DNA of 10,530 nt, taken from positions 1 to 10,530 of the forward strand of contig CAYOBW010000255.1 in NCBI GenBank assembly GCA_964402115.1, read 5' to 3'. A program made the position numbers and the translations under genes. The notes below the pieces were generated by a model. The model saw only the letters and a program-made list of their open reading frames with translations, was not told where the DNA came from and made no database searches. This document shows positions 1 to 7,203 of the stretch, piece after piece. Each line of letters starts with the position of its first letter. Positions within the stretch are counted from its first letter, which is position 1. This DNA is from CAYOBW01 sp964402115. GTDB lineage: Bacteria > Verrucomicrobiota > Kiritimatiellia > UBA8416 > CAYOBW01.

Positions 1-1
1 G

Positions 2-1480
2 CTGGGCGCCGGCCTGTGCGGCGTCGCGCTGGTCGTGGCCGGCGCCGTTGAACCGACCGCTCCCGCAGCCGGCGGCGCGAGCGGGGCGCGGCGGCCCAAC
101 GTCCTGCTGCTGATTTCCGACGACTGCCGCGCGGCGATGGCCTGCTACGGGGGCGCCACGCTCACGCCGCACATAGATGGGTTGGCCCGGCGCGGCGTGC
201 GCTTCGACCGTGCGTACTGCCAGTACCCCCTGTGCAACCCCAGCCGCGCTTCGTTCCTGACGGGGCTGCGCCCCGACACGACGCGTGTCTACGAGAACAA
301 AACCTTCTTCCGTGAGACGGCGCCGGCAACGGTCACGCTCCCGCAGTTGTTCCGGACCAACGGCTACTTCGTCGCGCGCGTCGGCAAGCTCTACCACTAC
401 GGCGTGCCCAGCCAGATCGGGACCAGCGGCATGGACGACCCTGCCTCCTGGGAGCAGGTCAATAACCCGCGCGGGCGCGACTGCGACGACGAGGACCGGA
501 TCTTCAGCATCGTTGCGGGCGCGCCGGCTCGCGTGGCCGTAGGTGCCCGCCAGTACGGGGCGACGCTGAGCTGGCTGGCGGCGGAGGGCGGGGATGTGGA
601 GCAGACGGACGGCAAGATCGCGCAGGAGGCCTGCCGCCTGTTGCGGGAGCGCAAGGACCAGCCCTTCTTCCTGGCCGTCGGCTTCTTCCGCCCGCACACG
701 CCCTACGTGTCGCCCCGGAAGTACTTTGACCTCTACGACCCGGCCCGGCTGGCGCTGGCGCCGCTGCCGGAGAGCGATCGCGCGGGCAAACCCCCGGCGG
801 CGCTGACCGTCTCGCCGCCGCACTACGGTATGGACGAGGGCCTGCAGCGCCAGGTGACCCAGGCCTACTACGCGTCGGTGAGCTTCATGGATGCCCAGTT
901 CGGCGTGGTGCTGGACGAGCTGGACCGGCTGGGCCTCGCGTCCAATACCGTCGTTGTGTTCCTCAGCGACCACGGCTACCATCTTGGCGAACACGGGCAG
1001 TGGCAGAAGATGACGGTGTTCGAGGAGGTGGCGCGCGTGCCGTTGATCGTGGCCGCGCCGGGCCGGCTTGCGGCGGGGCGGACCTGCGGGCGCGTCGTCG
1101 AGCTCGTGGACGTGTATCCAACGGTGGCCGAGCTGTGCGGGCTGACCGCCCCGCGGGAGGCCGAGGGCGTCAGCTTCCGCCCGCTGCTGGACGATCCGCA
1201 ACGCCCGTGGAAACAAGGTGCGTTCACGCAGGTTGTCCACAACCGGAAGGGCGGCCGGGCGGAGCGGCCCGGGGGGAGCGCGATCATGGGGCGGAGCGTT
1301 CGGAGCGAGCGCTACCGCTACACGGAATGGAACGAGGCGCGGGATGGCGTGGAACTGTACGACCACGAAACCGATCCGCATGAGTGGCACAACCTGGCGG
1401 GGACGACAAACGCGGCGCAAACGGTGCGCGAGATGCAGGGAATCTTGCGGGCCGGCTGGCAGGCCGCGCGTCCGCGCTGA
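2..1480 (+). CDS. Exported sulfatase, iduronate-2-sulfatase-like (5' end outside window)
   Basis: This is a type I sulfatase that hydrolyses sulfate esters, most similar in motif pattern to iduronate-2-sulfatases, so a uronic-acid 2-O-sulfate in a glycan is a plausible substrate. The frame is open to the left edge, and the first codons (LGAGLCGVALVVAGA) read as the hydrophobic core and cleavage end of a signal peptide, so the true start lies upstream; the in-frame GTG at position 35 would cut the signal in half. Numbered from that GTG, metal ligands D29 and D30 follow NVLLLISDD, the formylglycine Cys is C67 in CNPSR (bases 233-247), and K118/H121 (VGKLYH), H221 (RPHTPY), D312/H313 (SDHGYHLGEHG) and K325 complete the expected active site. 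No lipobox is seen, so it is probably periplasmic or secreted. It leads an operon with the esterase and second sulfatase. It needs an FGE or anSME activator, not encoded here. Confidence 0.95.
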   Translation: MGAGLCGVALVVAGAVEPTAPAAGGASGARRPNVLLLISDDCRAAMACYGGATLTPHIDGLARRGVRFDRAYCQYPLCNPSRASFLTGLRPDTTRVYENKTFFRETAPATVTLPQLFRTNGYFVARVGKLYHYGVPSQIGTSGMDDPASWEQVNNPRGRDCDDEDRIFSIVAGAPARVAVGARQYGATLSWLAAEGGDVEQTDGKIAQEACRLLRERKDQPFFLAVGFFRPHTPYVSPRKYFDLYDPARLALAPLPESDRAGKPPAALTVSPPHYGMDEGLQRQVTQAYYASVSFMDAQFGVVLDELDRLGLASNTVVVFLSDHGYHLGEHGQWQKMTVFEEVARVPLIVAAPGRLAAGRTCGRVVELVDVYPTVAELCGLTAPREAEGVSFRPLLDDPQRPWKQGAFTQVVHNRKGGRAERPGGSAIMGRSVRSERYRYTEWNEARDGVELYDHETDPHEWHNLAGTTNAAQTVREMQGILRAGWQAARPR

Positions 1481-1498
1481 TGCGGTGGGGGGAGCACG

Positions 1499-2554
1499 AT
1501 GAAGCAGCGCGAAAGGGGAAACCGGACGATGCAAGACACGATACGCAGCGGGCGCGCCTGGATGGCGGGCGCCATGATGTTGGCCACGACCGCCCTGGCG
1601 GCGGAACAGCCGCAGGCGAAACCCCCGGCGCCCGTCAAGGGCGTGGCGGCGAAGCCGGCGGCCAAGGCCCCGGCGCAGCCCGTCATCAAACCCACGCTCG
1701 CGGACGTGTCCTACGGGTCGCACACGAACCAGGTGCTGGACTTCTACAAGGCCAAGTCGGCGCAGCCCGCGCCGCTGCTGTTCTTCATTCACGGGGGCGG
1801 CTGGAATCGGGGCGGCAAGGACCGGATCGCGCGGCTGAACGAGTACCTGGCGGCCGGCATTTCCGTGGTCTCGATCCAGTACCGCTTTGTGCCCGAGGCG
1901 CACGCGGCCGGGGTCAAGCCGCCTGTGCAGTGGCCGCTGCAGGATGCCGCGCGCGCGCTGCAGTTCGTGCGCAGCAAGGCCGCGGAGTGGAACATCGACA
2001 AAACCCGCATCGGCGCCTCGGGCGGTTCGGCCGGCGCCTGCTCCAGCCTGTGGCTGGCTTTCCATGACGACATGGCGGAGCCCGGGAGCGCCGATCCCGT
2101 GGCCCGCGAATCGACGCGGCTGTGCTGTGCCGGCGTGATGGGTGCGCAAACGACGCTTGACCCGCAGCAGATGAAGGAGTGGACGCCGAACAGCAAGTAC
2201 GGCGGGCACGCCTTCGGGCTCAATGGCGACAAGGAGAAACAGCTGTCGTCGTTCCAGCAGTTCCTCGAGAACCGCGAACGGATCCTGCCGTGGATCAAGG
2301 CCTACTCGCCGTACGCGCTCGCCAGCGCCGGCGATCCGCCGGTCTGCCTCGAATACAACACGCCGCCCGCGCTCGGCCAGGACCAGAAGGACCCGACGCA
2401 CTCGGCCAACTTCGGCGTCAAGCTCCAGGAGCGACTGCGCGAGGTCGGGGTGCCGTGCGAACTCACGTACCCTGGCGCGAGCAACGTCGCGCACCGCAGC
2501 GCGGTGGATTTCCTGATTGCGACACTGAAGCAGCCGGCTAAGGGGCAGCCGTGA
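1499..2554 (+). CDS. Exported alpha/beta-hydrolase esterase (BD-FAE/acetyl-esterase-like)
   Basis: This is an alpha/beta-fold serine hydrolase, probably an acyl (acetyl) esterase that deacylates a polysaccharide. The oxyanion motif is HGGGW at residues 98-102, the nucleophile is S177 in GGSAG (175-179), and the base is probably H332 in NVAHRS. The catalytic acid is not obvious; D279 (GDPPV) and D298 (KDPTHS) are candidates. An N-terminal signal peptide ends near ALAA (residues 32-35), followed by a Pro/Ala/Lys-rich linker of about 30 residues before the domain begins near LADVSYG. Two starts are possible: ATG 1499, with GGAG four bases upstream, and ATG 1529, with a GGGG-centred site ten bases upstream and a more usual signal-peptide length; the second may be the real one. 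The gene begins 18 bases after the first sulfatase and its TGA overlaps the GTG of the next, so the three are surely co-transcribed. Substrate is inferred from context only. Confidence 0.9.
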   Translation: MKQRERGNRTMQDTIRSGRAWMAGAMMLATTALAAEQPQAKPPAPVKGVAAKPAAKAPAQPVIKPTLADVSYGSHTNQVLDFYKAKSAQPAPLLFFIHGGGWNRGGKDRIARLNEYLAAGISVVSIQYRFVPEAHAAGVKPPVQWPLQDAARALQFVRSKAAEWNIDKTRIGASGGSAGACSSLWLAFHDDMAEPGSADPVARESTRLCCAGVMGAQTTLDPQQMKEWTPNSKYGGHAFGLNGDKEKQLSSFQQFLENRERILPWIKAYSPYALASAGDPPVCLEYNTPPALGQDQKDPTHSANFGVKLQERLREVGVPCELTYPGASNVAHRSAVDFLIATLKQPAKGQP

Positions 2555-4008
2555 AGCGCGCCGTCTCCCTGCTGCTTGTCGGCGCCGCGCTCGCGCACGG
2601 GGCTGCGGGCGCGCCGCCGGCCGAGCGCCCGTCGATCGTCTTCATCATGGCCGACGACATCGGCTACGGCGACCTCGGGTGCTACGGCGCGAAGAAGGTG
2701 CGCACGCCCCACTGCGACCGGTTGGCGCGCGAGGGCCTGTGTTTCACCGACGCGCATGCGCCCGCGGCGGTATGCACGCCGACGCGCTACGCCCTCATGA
2801 CCGGCGAGTACGCGTGGCGCAAGAAGGGGACGGGCATCCTGCCCGGCATTGCCGGATTGATCATCGAGCCGGGCCGCGTCACCGTGCCATCCCTGCTCAA
2901 GCAGGCCGGCTACTTCACGGGGGTGGTCGGCAAGTGGCACCTCGGCCTCGGGACGACGCCGACCGACTACAACACCGAGATCAAGCCCGGGCCACTCGAA
3001 ATCGGGTTCGACTACGCCTGGCTCCTGCCGGCCACCGGCGACCGCACGCCCTGCGTGTGGGTCGAGAACCGGCGTGTCGTGGGACTGGATCCGCACGACC
3101 CGATCAAGCTCGACTACTCCGTCCAGCGCGGCGCGCCCCGCTCCTTCGTCAATGGCATCCCGCGCATCGGCGAGCAGGTGGGCGGCAAAGCCGCGCTCTG
3201 GAAGGACGATGAAATCGCGGACGTGCTCAGCGGCAAGGCCGTGGCCTTCATGGAGCAGCACAAGGACAGGCCCTTCTTCCTATACCTCTCCACGCACGAC
3301 ATTCACGTGCCCCGTGTGCCCAACGCGCGGTTCAAGGGGACGAGCGAGGCGGGCGTGCGCGGGGACGCCATTCACTCCTTCGACTGGACGGTCGGCCAGG
3401 TGCTGGCGGCGCTCGACCGCCTCCAGTTGGCCGAGCGCACGCTGATCATCGTCACGAGCGACAACGGCGGCGTGCTCGATGCCAACGGCCCCGACAAGGT
3501 GCACGGCGGCACTCCCGAGACAAACAACGGCCACGCGTTCAACGGGCCGCTGCGCGGCACCAAGGGCGCGGCGTTCGAAGGCGGCACGCGGGTGCCGTTC
3601 ATCGTGCGCTGGCCGGGGCACGTGACGGCGGGTACGTCGGACGCCCTCGTCTGCCATGTGGACCTGCTGGCCTCGTTCGCTGCGCTGACCGGCCAGACGC
3701 TGGTCGAGGCCGCCGGCCCGGACAGCTTCAATGTCCTGCCCGCGTGGCTGGGCGCGAAGACGGGGCGCGCGCACCTCGTGGAGCACGGCAACGTGCTCGC
3801 CTTGCGCCAGGGGCCGTGGAAGTACATCGACGCGCCCGCGGGCGGCAAGGCCGGCAAAGCGAAGAAGTCCGGGGAGGGCGCGCAGCTCTACAACCTGGCG
3901 GATGATATCGGCGAGACGCAAAACGTCGCCGCGCAGCACCCCGACAAGGTGCAGGAGCTCTCCGCCCTGCTGGACAAGATCCAGTCCCAGGGCCGCAGCC
4001 GTCCTTGA
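2551..4008 (+). CDS. Exported sulfatase, arylsulfatase A-like
   Basis: This is a second type I sulfatase of 485 residues. It starts with GTG, which shares four bases (GTGA) with the esterase stop and is preceded by AGGGG, so translation is probably coupled. MKR followed by a hydrophobic stretch and AGA/APP looks like a signal peptide of about 20 residues. Active-site motifs are in order: D35/D36 (MADDIGYGD), the formylglycine Cys C75 in CTPTR (bases 2773-2787; Thr replaces the more frequent Ser, still within CxPxR), K128 and H130 (VGKWHLG), H252 (HDIHVP), D304/N305 (SDNGG) and K338 (GTKGAAFEGGTRVP). The C-terminal subdomain ends with GPWKYID and QLYNLADDIGETQN, as in arylsulfatase A-type enzymes of PVC bacteria. 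Its different motif style from the first sulfatase suggests a different sulfate position on the same glycan. The exact substrate cannot be read from sequence. Confidence 0.95.
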   Translation: MKRAVSLLLVGAALAHGAAGAPPAERPSIVFIMADDIGYGDLGCYGAKKVRTPHCDRLAREGLCFTDAHAPAAVCTPTRYALMTGEYAWRKKGTGILPGIAGLIIEPGRVTVPSLLKQAGYFTGVVGKWHLGLGTTPTDYNTEIKPGPLEIGFDYAWLLPATGDRTPCVWVENRRVVGLDPHDPIKLDYSVQRGAPRSFVNGIPRIGEQVGGKAALWKDDEIADVLSGKAVAFMEQHKDRPFFLYLSTHDIHVPRVPNARFKGTSEAGVRGDAIHSFDWTVGQVLAALDRLQLAERTLIIVTSDNGGVLDANGPDKVHGGTPETNNGHAFNGPLRGTKGAAFEGGTRVPFIVRWPGHVTAGTSDALVCHVDLLASFAALTGQTLVEAAGPDSFNVLPAWLGAKTGRAHLVEHGNVLALRQGPWKYIDAPAGGKAGKAKKSGEGAQLYNLADDIGETQNVAAQHPDKVQELSALLDKIQSQGRSRP

Positions 4009-4360
4009 AGCGGCGTGGCGCGGGGAGGTCCCGGGGCTGACGGCGCGGCTCCCGGTGGCTGGCGTTGCCATGCCGGCGGACCGAACGCACGGCGGAGTCT
4101 ACCGGGATGGCATGTGGACTGCGGGCACCAACGCGCGGAGGTTGGTGGATGCCGCCACGCGACGCCCTCCGCAAGCCTCTGCTGCCAGACCTGTCCACCG
4201 CCTTTTCCGCCCGAGCACGGGCAAACTCCGAGAATCCACGTTGCGGTTGCGGGGAGAAGAGGCGCTGAGCCGATGCGTAGCCGCAGCGGGGCGGTCAGCC
4301 ACGAACGCGCGACCGGGGCTCGAAGGGCGGGTCTTCGTCAAGAAGGTCACGCCCCGAGGT
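4009..4360. other. Gene-free stretch between convergent operons
   Basis: These 352 bases lie between the end of the second sulfatase (+) and the end of the antitoxin (-). The reading frames crossing it have low-complexity Arg/Ala/Gly-rich translations and no recognisable domain. The one clear structure is a 7-bp inverted repeat, CACCAAC (4126-4132) and GTTGGTG (4141-4147), with an 8-base loop and no T-run on either side, so it is at best a weak stem-loop. A bidirectional terminator would be expected here, but I see no classical one. Confidence 0.6.
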
Positions 4361-4648
4361 TCACAAGTCGAAGTGCTCGACCGACCGAAGGACATCGTCT
4401 GCATCGAGATTGCCTTTCACGCCATGATCCAGCATCAAATCGGTCGCGGCCACCAGATCCAGTCCGAGGCGGCCGGCCAACTCACGCAACGTGATCTGAC
4501 CTTGCCGGTAAAGCCGCACAACATAGGTCTCCAAGCCTGTCCGAAGCAGCTTGCGTATGGCAGTCGCTTCCTCGACATTCTCCCGGCGCTCCACCAGTTC
4601 AATCGCCGTCAACATCTCTTCTGATATTCTTATCGACTTGGCATGCAT
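4361..4648 (-). CDS. Antitoxin with ribbon-helix-helix and UPF0175-like helix-turn-helix
   Basis: This 95-residue protein is the likely antitoxin of the PIN toxin encoded just upstream. The N-terminus (KSIRISEEML, then two helices to about residue 42) resembles a ribbon-helix-helix DNA-binding domain. Residues of about 44-75 (RLYRQGQITLRELAGRLGL and following) resemble the helix-turn-helix of UPF0175 antitoxins, including the C-terminal HGV element. It would bind the toxin and repress the shared promoter. The ATG lies four bases after the toxin stop and is preceded by a near-perfect ribosome binding site, GGAGGTGA, inside the last toxin codons, so translation is coupled. The gene order (toxin first) is the reverse of the usual one. 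Base composition is lower in GC than the flanking sugar genes. The family assignment is by motif reading and the antitoxin role is inferred from pairing. Confidence 0.72.
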   Translation of the reverse strand: MHAKSIRISEEMLTAIELVERRENVEEATAIRKLLRTGLETYVVRLYRQGQITLRELAGRLGLDLVAATDLMLDHGVKGNLDADDVLRSVEHFDL

Positions 4649-4652
4649 CGCT

Positions 4653-4660
4653 TCACCTCC
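4653..4660 (-). promoter_or_regulatory. Ribosome binding site of the antitoxin, inside the toxin stop region
   Basis: The minus strand reads GGAGGTGA here, with four bases before the antitoxin ATG at 4648. Its last three bases are the toxin stop codon TGA. This strong site would let the antitoxin be made in excess over the toxin even though it is the second gene. Confidence 0.7.
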
Positions 4661-5126
4661 CGTCGCGCAACGATCCCAGTTTCAGCTTCACAACGGCGAC
4701 TTCATCGTCGCTGACCATGTGCGACAAACGGTCAAGCGCGGAGAACCCTTCCTCAACTGTGAGCCGTTTGCCCTTCACCATGGCCAGCAGCAGTACGGCC
4801 GGCGTGATATAGGGTATTCCAAGTAGCCGCAGCTTCTTGACGAACCGCTTGTCATCGCTCGCGATAGCCGCGTAGTCTCCGCCCTCGAACGCCGCCAAGA
4901 GGGCATCCTCTCCCTTCACGCGGCCGGGACATCCCTTAATCTCCGCAAGGACACCGGCCTCGAGGTTTCGACGCACGATGGCACACTCGGGGTGAGAGGC
5001 TGCATTAACCATGACTTCAGCGCGCACCCTGGACGGGATCGACACCTCAAAAGCCGCGCAGACCCCCTCCTTGAGCTGCGCCTTGGTCAGCTTGATCAGA
5101 CAGTCTGCATCCATGATCACCTTCAT
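4653..5126 (-). CDS. PIN-domain toxin (DUF3368-like ribonuclease)
   Basis: This 157-residue protein is a likely VapC-type, metal-dependent RNase toxin that acts in the cytoplasm. Acidic residues expected for a PIN site are present in order: D6/D8 (MKVIMDADCLIKL), E37, E73/D74 (KGEDALLAAF), D84 and D91/D92 (IASDDKRF). The arrangement GEDALLAA, then ASDDKRF, then LGIPYITPAVLLLAM, is that of DUF3368-type PIN proteins. ATG 5126 is chosen because the family starts at about this distance from the first Asp; the longer frame would need a TTG at 5156 and adds residues unlike the family. Three 60-base lines counted by hand (4681-4860) give about 57 percent GC, against about 77 percent for bases 3661-3720 in the sulfatase gene, which suggests acquisition by transfer. 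Confidence 0.83.
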   Translation of the reverse strand: MKVIMDADCLIKLTKAQLKEGVCAAFEVSIPSRVRAEVMVNAASHPECAIVRRNLEAGVLAEIKGCPGRVKGEDALLAAFEGGDYAAIASDDKRFVKKLRLLGIPYITPAVLLLAMVKGKRLTVEEGFSALDRLSHMVSDDEVAVVKLKLGSLRDGR

Positions 5127-5155
5127 GTGTCCGAAAGTAATCGATGTATGACACA
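5126..5155. repeat. Inverted repeat over the toxin start (candidate antitoxin operator)
   Basis: On the plus strand TGTGTC (5126-5131) and GACACA (5150-5155) are perfect reverse complements separated by 18 bases, ending exactly at the toxin ATG. Ribbon-helix-helix antitoxins commonly bind paired short palindromic half-sites next to their own promoter, so this could be the autoregulatory operator. Six-base arms can occur by chance. Confidence 0.3.
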
Positions 5156-5233
5156 ATGCAAGCGGAATCCTATCGCAGGGCAGCTAACGGCGACCGGTCG
5201 TGGTGACGGCTTCGTTCGGTTTGGCGTTCGCCT

Positions 5234-6820
5234 TCACGGGCTGGACGGCCTGCCGTTGTAGGCGCCGAGGTGCGGGGCGGTGGCGGCGGAGACCCGGTTG
5301 CCCCAGAAATCGGCGCCGCCGCTGCCGGCGATCCGCAGGCCGGCGGCAAGGGCGGGTGACCCGGGGCGCAGCTTGTACGCATCGACCGATTCGAGCCCGG
5401 CCCCGCCGCCGCCCGGCGCCGCCAGGCGCGGATCCTGGAGGATGGCTTTCGTGTCGCCGGGGACGTGGCCGGCGCCGAAGTAGAGATTGCGCTGGAACTG
5501 GCAGCCCCCCGGGGCGTTGAACGAGCCGGAGCCGGCGTTGATGAAGATGTTGTTGCTGAAGACGATCGAGCTCCCCCGGCTATCCGCACCCTGCTCGAAC
5601 AGCGCGGGATTGCCGTTCCTGGCGTAAATCGTGTTGTTGTAGACCTGGTAGTCGTGGTTGCCGTTGCCGTGGACCAGAAAGACGCGGCTCCCGGCAAGGC
5701 AGCCGTCGTTCTGGCTGATGTTGTAGCGGGCGATGTTGCCCTTGCCGTTCCCGTCGCAGCACATGTTGAGGAAGCCGCCCTCGTTGTCGTGGCTGTAGTT
5801 GTACTGGTAGATGCAGTCGACGTTGCTGTTGTCGAAATCGAAGGCCATGCCGTCGAACTTCGTCTTCGTCCCGCAGACCTCGTTGTGCTGGAAGACCGTG
5901 CTCTCGCAGAAGTAGGGCCAGATCGCGGCGTGCCCCTGACCCAGCGTGTTGTTGTTCGACTGGCGGACCACGTTGCGTTCCACGACCGCGCCCTGCAGGC
6001 ACCAGGGAATAATCCCGTCGCCGCCGATGCGCTCGAGCGTGTTGCCGGCGATCCGGACGTTGGTGGACGCGGTGTAGGCGCCGTGCCCGGCCCAGCTTGA
6101 GTTGGGGTCCTTGGGCTTGTTGATCCACAGCGACTGCATCAGGATGCCCTCACGGGCAACATCGCGGATGGTATTGTTCTCGATGCGGATGTCGTTCCAC
6201 CTGGACGGATTCGAGAGTTTGGCCGCCGTTATGGAAAAGACGATGCCGCCGCTTTCCTTGCCGTCCTTGTAGCCGGTCAAGTCGCCGACGACGTCGTGGA
6301 TGTCGCAGCTTCTCACCTCGATGCCGGAAAGCGTGCCGACGCAGTTGTTGCGGATCAGGATGCCCGCCTTCCTGGGTTCTGGCGATCCTTGGTTGGTGAC
6401 CTCGATGTTGCGGATGCTCCAGTACTGCTGGTTCTCGAGGAAGACGGCGCCGCCGGCAAGGCCGCCGCCGTGAATCACCGGCTTCGGGCCCTCGCCGTAG
6501 CGGTCGAGCAGGATCGGGGCCGCGGCCGTGCCGGAACCCTGGGGGTGCAGCCGCCCTGTCCAGGTCGAGCCCGCCTTCAGCAGGAGGCGATCGCCGGGGG
6601 CCAGGGGGGCGGCGTTGGCCTTCTCCAGCGTTCGCCAAGCCTCGCCGGGCGTGCCGCCGCCGTTGACATCGCTCCCCCCGACGGCATCCACATAGTAGGT
6701 GGCGGCGAACGTGGCATCGAGCTCGCCGCCGAACAGCAGCGCCGCCAGCATCCAGCCGATCTGCCGGTGCCGTCCCCCGTCACGCCATCCTGACCCGCCT
6801 ACCGACCACGTAGCTCTCAA
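5234..6820 (-). CDS. Secreted right-handed parallel beta-helix protein
   Basis: This 528-residue exported protein has the fold shared by pectate-lyase-type polysaccharide lyases, epimerases and glycan-binding proteins; which of these it is cannot be told. The only in-frame starts before the domain are TTG 6820 (preceded by AGGGGGAG but only about two bases away) and ATG 6751; TTG is preferred because it supplies the Arg-rich n-region of a signal peptide, with cleavage expected around ATFA-ATYYVD. The N-terminus (TYYVDAVGGSDVNGGG, AWRTLEKAN, APGDRLLLKAG) is the usual lead-in of these proteins. Regular Asn-rich coils follow from about residue 135 to 450 (for example DIRIENNTIRDV, NVRIAGNTLERI, DYQVYNNTIYA, SIVFSNNIFINA). 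The end (DAYKLRPGSPALAAG, then ADFWGN and HLGAYNG) is the typical cap. Ten cysteines in the mature part are unusual for this fold. It lies next to sulfatases and sugar-uptake genes, suggesting a role in degrading the same glycan. Confidence 0.88.
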   Translation of the reverse strand: MRATWSVGGSGWRDGGRHRQIGWMLAALLFGGELDATFAATYYVDAVGGSDVNGGGTPGEAWRTLEKANAAPLAPGDRLLLKAGSTWTGRLHPQGSGTAAAPILLDRYGEGPKPVIHGGGLAGGAVFLENQQYWSIRNIEVTNQGSPEPRKAGILIRNNCVGTLSGIEVRSCDIHDVVGDLTGYKDGKESGGIVFSITAAKLSNPSRWNDIRIENNTIRDVAREGILMQSLWINKPKDPNSSWAGHGAYTASTNVRIAGNTLERIGGDGIIPWCLQGAVVERNVVRQSNNNTLGQGHAAIWPYFCESTVFQHNEVCGTKTKFDGMAFDFDNSNVDCIYQYNYSHDNEGGFLNMCCDGNGKGNIARYNISQNDGCLAGSRVFLVHGNGNHDYQVYNNTIYARNGNPALFEQGADSRGSSIVFSNNIFINAGSGSFNAPGGCQFQRNLYFGAGHVPGDTKAILQDPRLAAPGGGGAGLESVDAYKLRPGSPALAAGLRIAGSGGADFWGNRVSAATAPHLGAYNGRPSSP

Positions 6821-7042
6821 AGCTCCCCCTTTTGCTCCCGGGCCTCAACCCGCGGTTAGTGAAGCCTGCCACTCGGGGGATTCGTCGCGAACACCGTGTC
6901 CGCGGTCCCATCGCACAAGCCCGCCCAGTCCCAATGAGCTTCGTACCTGCCGGCCAGGCTGGCGAGCAGCACCTGGCCGACGAGGGCGGCAGGGCGCGCG
7001 GCGCACGCTGTCAGGCGCAAGGCATGCATCTGGCGTTGAATA

Positions 7043-7056
7043 GCCGCGATTGCGGC
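7043..7056. repeat. Compact GC-rich hairpin (GCCGC-GATT-GCGGC)
   Basis: Arms GCCGC (7043-7047) and GCGGC (7052-7056) enclose a four-base loop. There is no T-run, so it is not a classical terminator. It sits just beside the direct repeat at 7068-7091 and the two may belong to one REP-like intergenic element; that link is inference. Confidence 0.35.
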
Positions 7057-7067
7057 CGGGATGCAAG

Positions 7068-7091
7068 GGCAAAACGGACAAGGCAAAACGG
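7068..7091. repeat. Short direct repeat, GGCAAAACGG twice
   Basis: GGCAAAACGG occurs at 7068-7077 and again at 7082-7091, a 14-base period, with a partial third unit (GGGCAA) at 7090-7095. The A-rich cores stand out in an otherwise GC-rich region. Function is unknown; it could be part of a dispersed intergenic repeat. Confidence 0.5.
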
Positions 7092-7169
7092 GCAATGTGC
7101 CGTGCCACAGGGATAACCGGACGATCCGCGCGGCCCGGAATAGGCTCCCGACGACGATCGCGAAGGGCT

Positions 7170-7187
7170 GCGGGGAACCCGCCCCGC
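7170..7187 (-). terminator. Stem-loop downstream of the kinase (weak terminator candidate)
   Basis: On the minus strand, GCGGGG and CCCCGC form a six-pair all-GC stem with a six-base loop, starting 17 bases after the kinase stop. No T-run follows, so an intrinsic terminator is doubtful; it may instead protect the transcript end. Confidence 0.22.
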
Positions 7188-7203
7188 CGCCGTCATGCAG
7201 GGG

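Larger units (their letters stand above)
6821..7203. other. Intergenic region between the kinase end and the beta-helix start
   Basis: About 383 bases carry the leader of the beta-helix gene and the downstream region of the kinase, both on the minus strand. Short frames on either strand give compositionally biased translations without a recognisable domain. The stretch holds a stem-loop just after the kinase (7170-7187), a compact hairpin (7043-7056) and a 10-bp direct repeat (7068-7091). I see no good sigma-70 promoter for the beta-helix gene. Confidence 0.55.

Noticed and set aside
2302..3261. 319-codon open frame on the minus strand across the esterase-sulfatase junction
   Set aside because: It spans two strongly supported genes on the other strand and shows only composition-driven residues.
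6856..7095. 79-codon minus-strand frame in the intergenic gap
   Set aside because: The stretch ending YEAHWDWAGLCDGTADTVF reads slightly protein-like, but there is no good ribosome binding site, no known domain, and the start region falls in the direct repeats.
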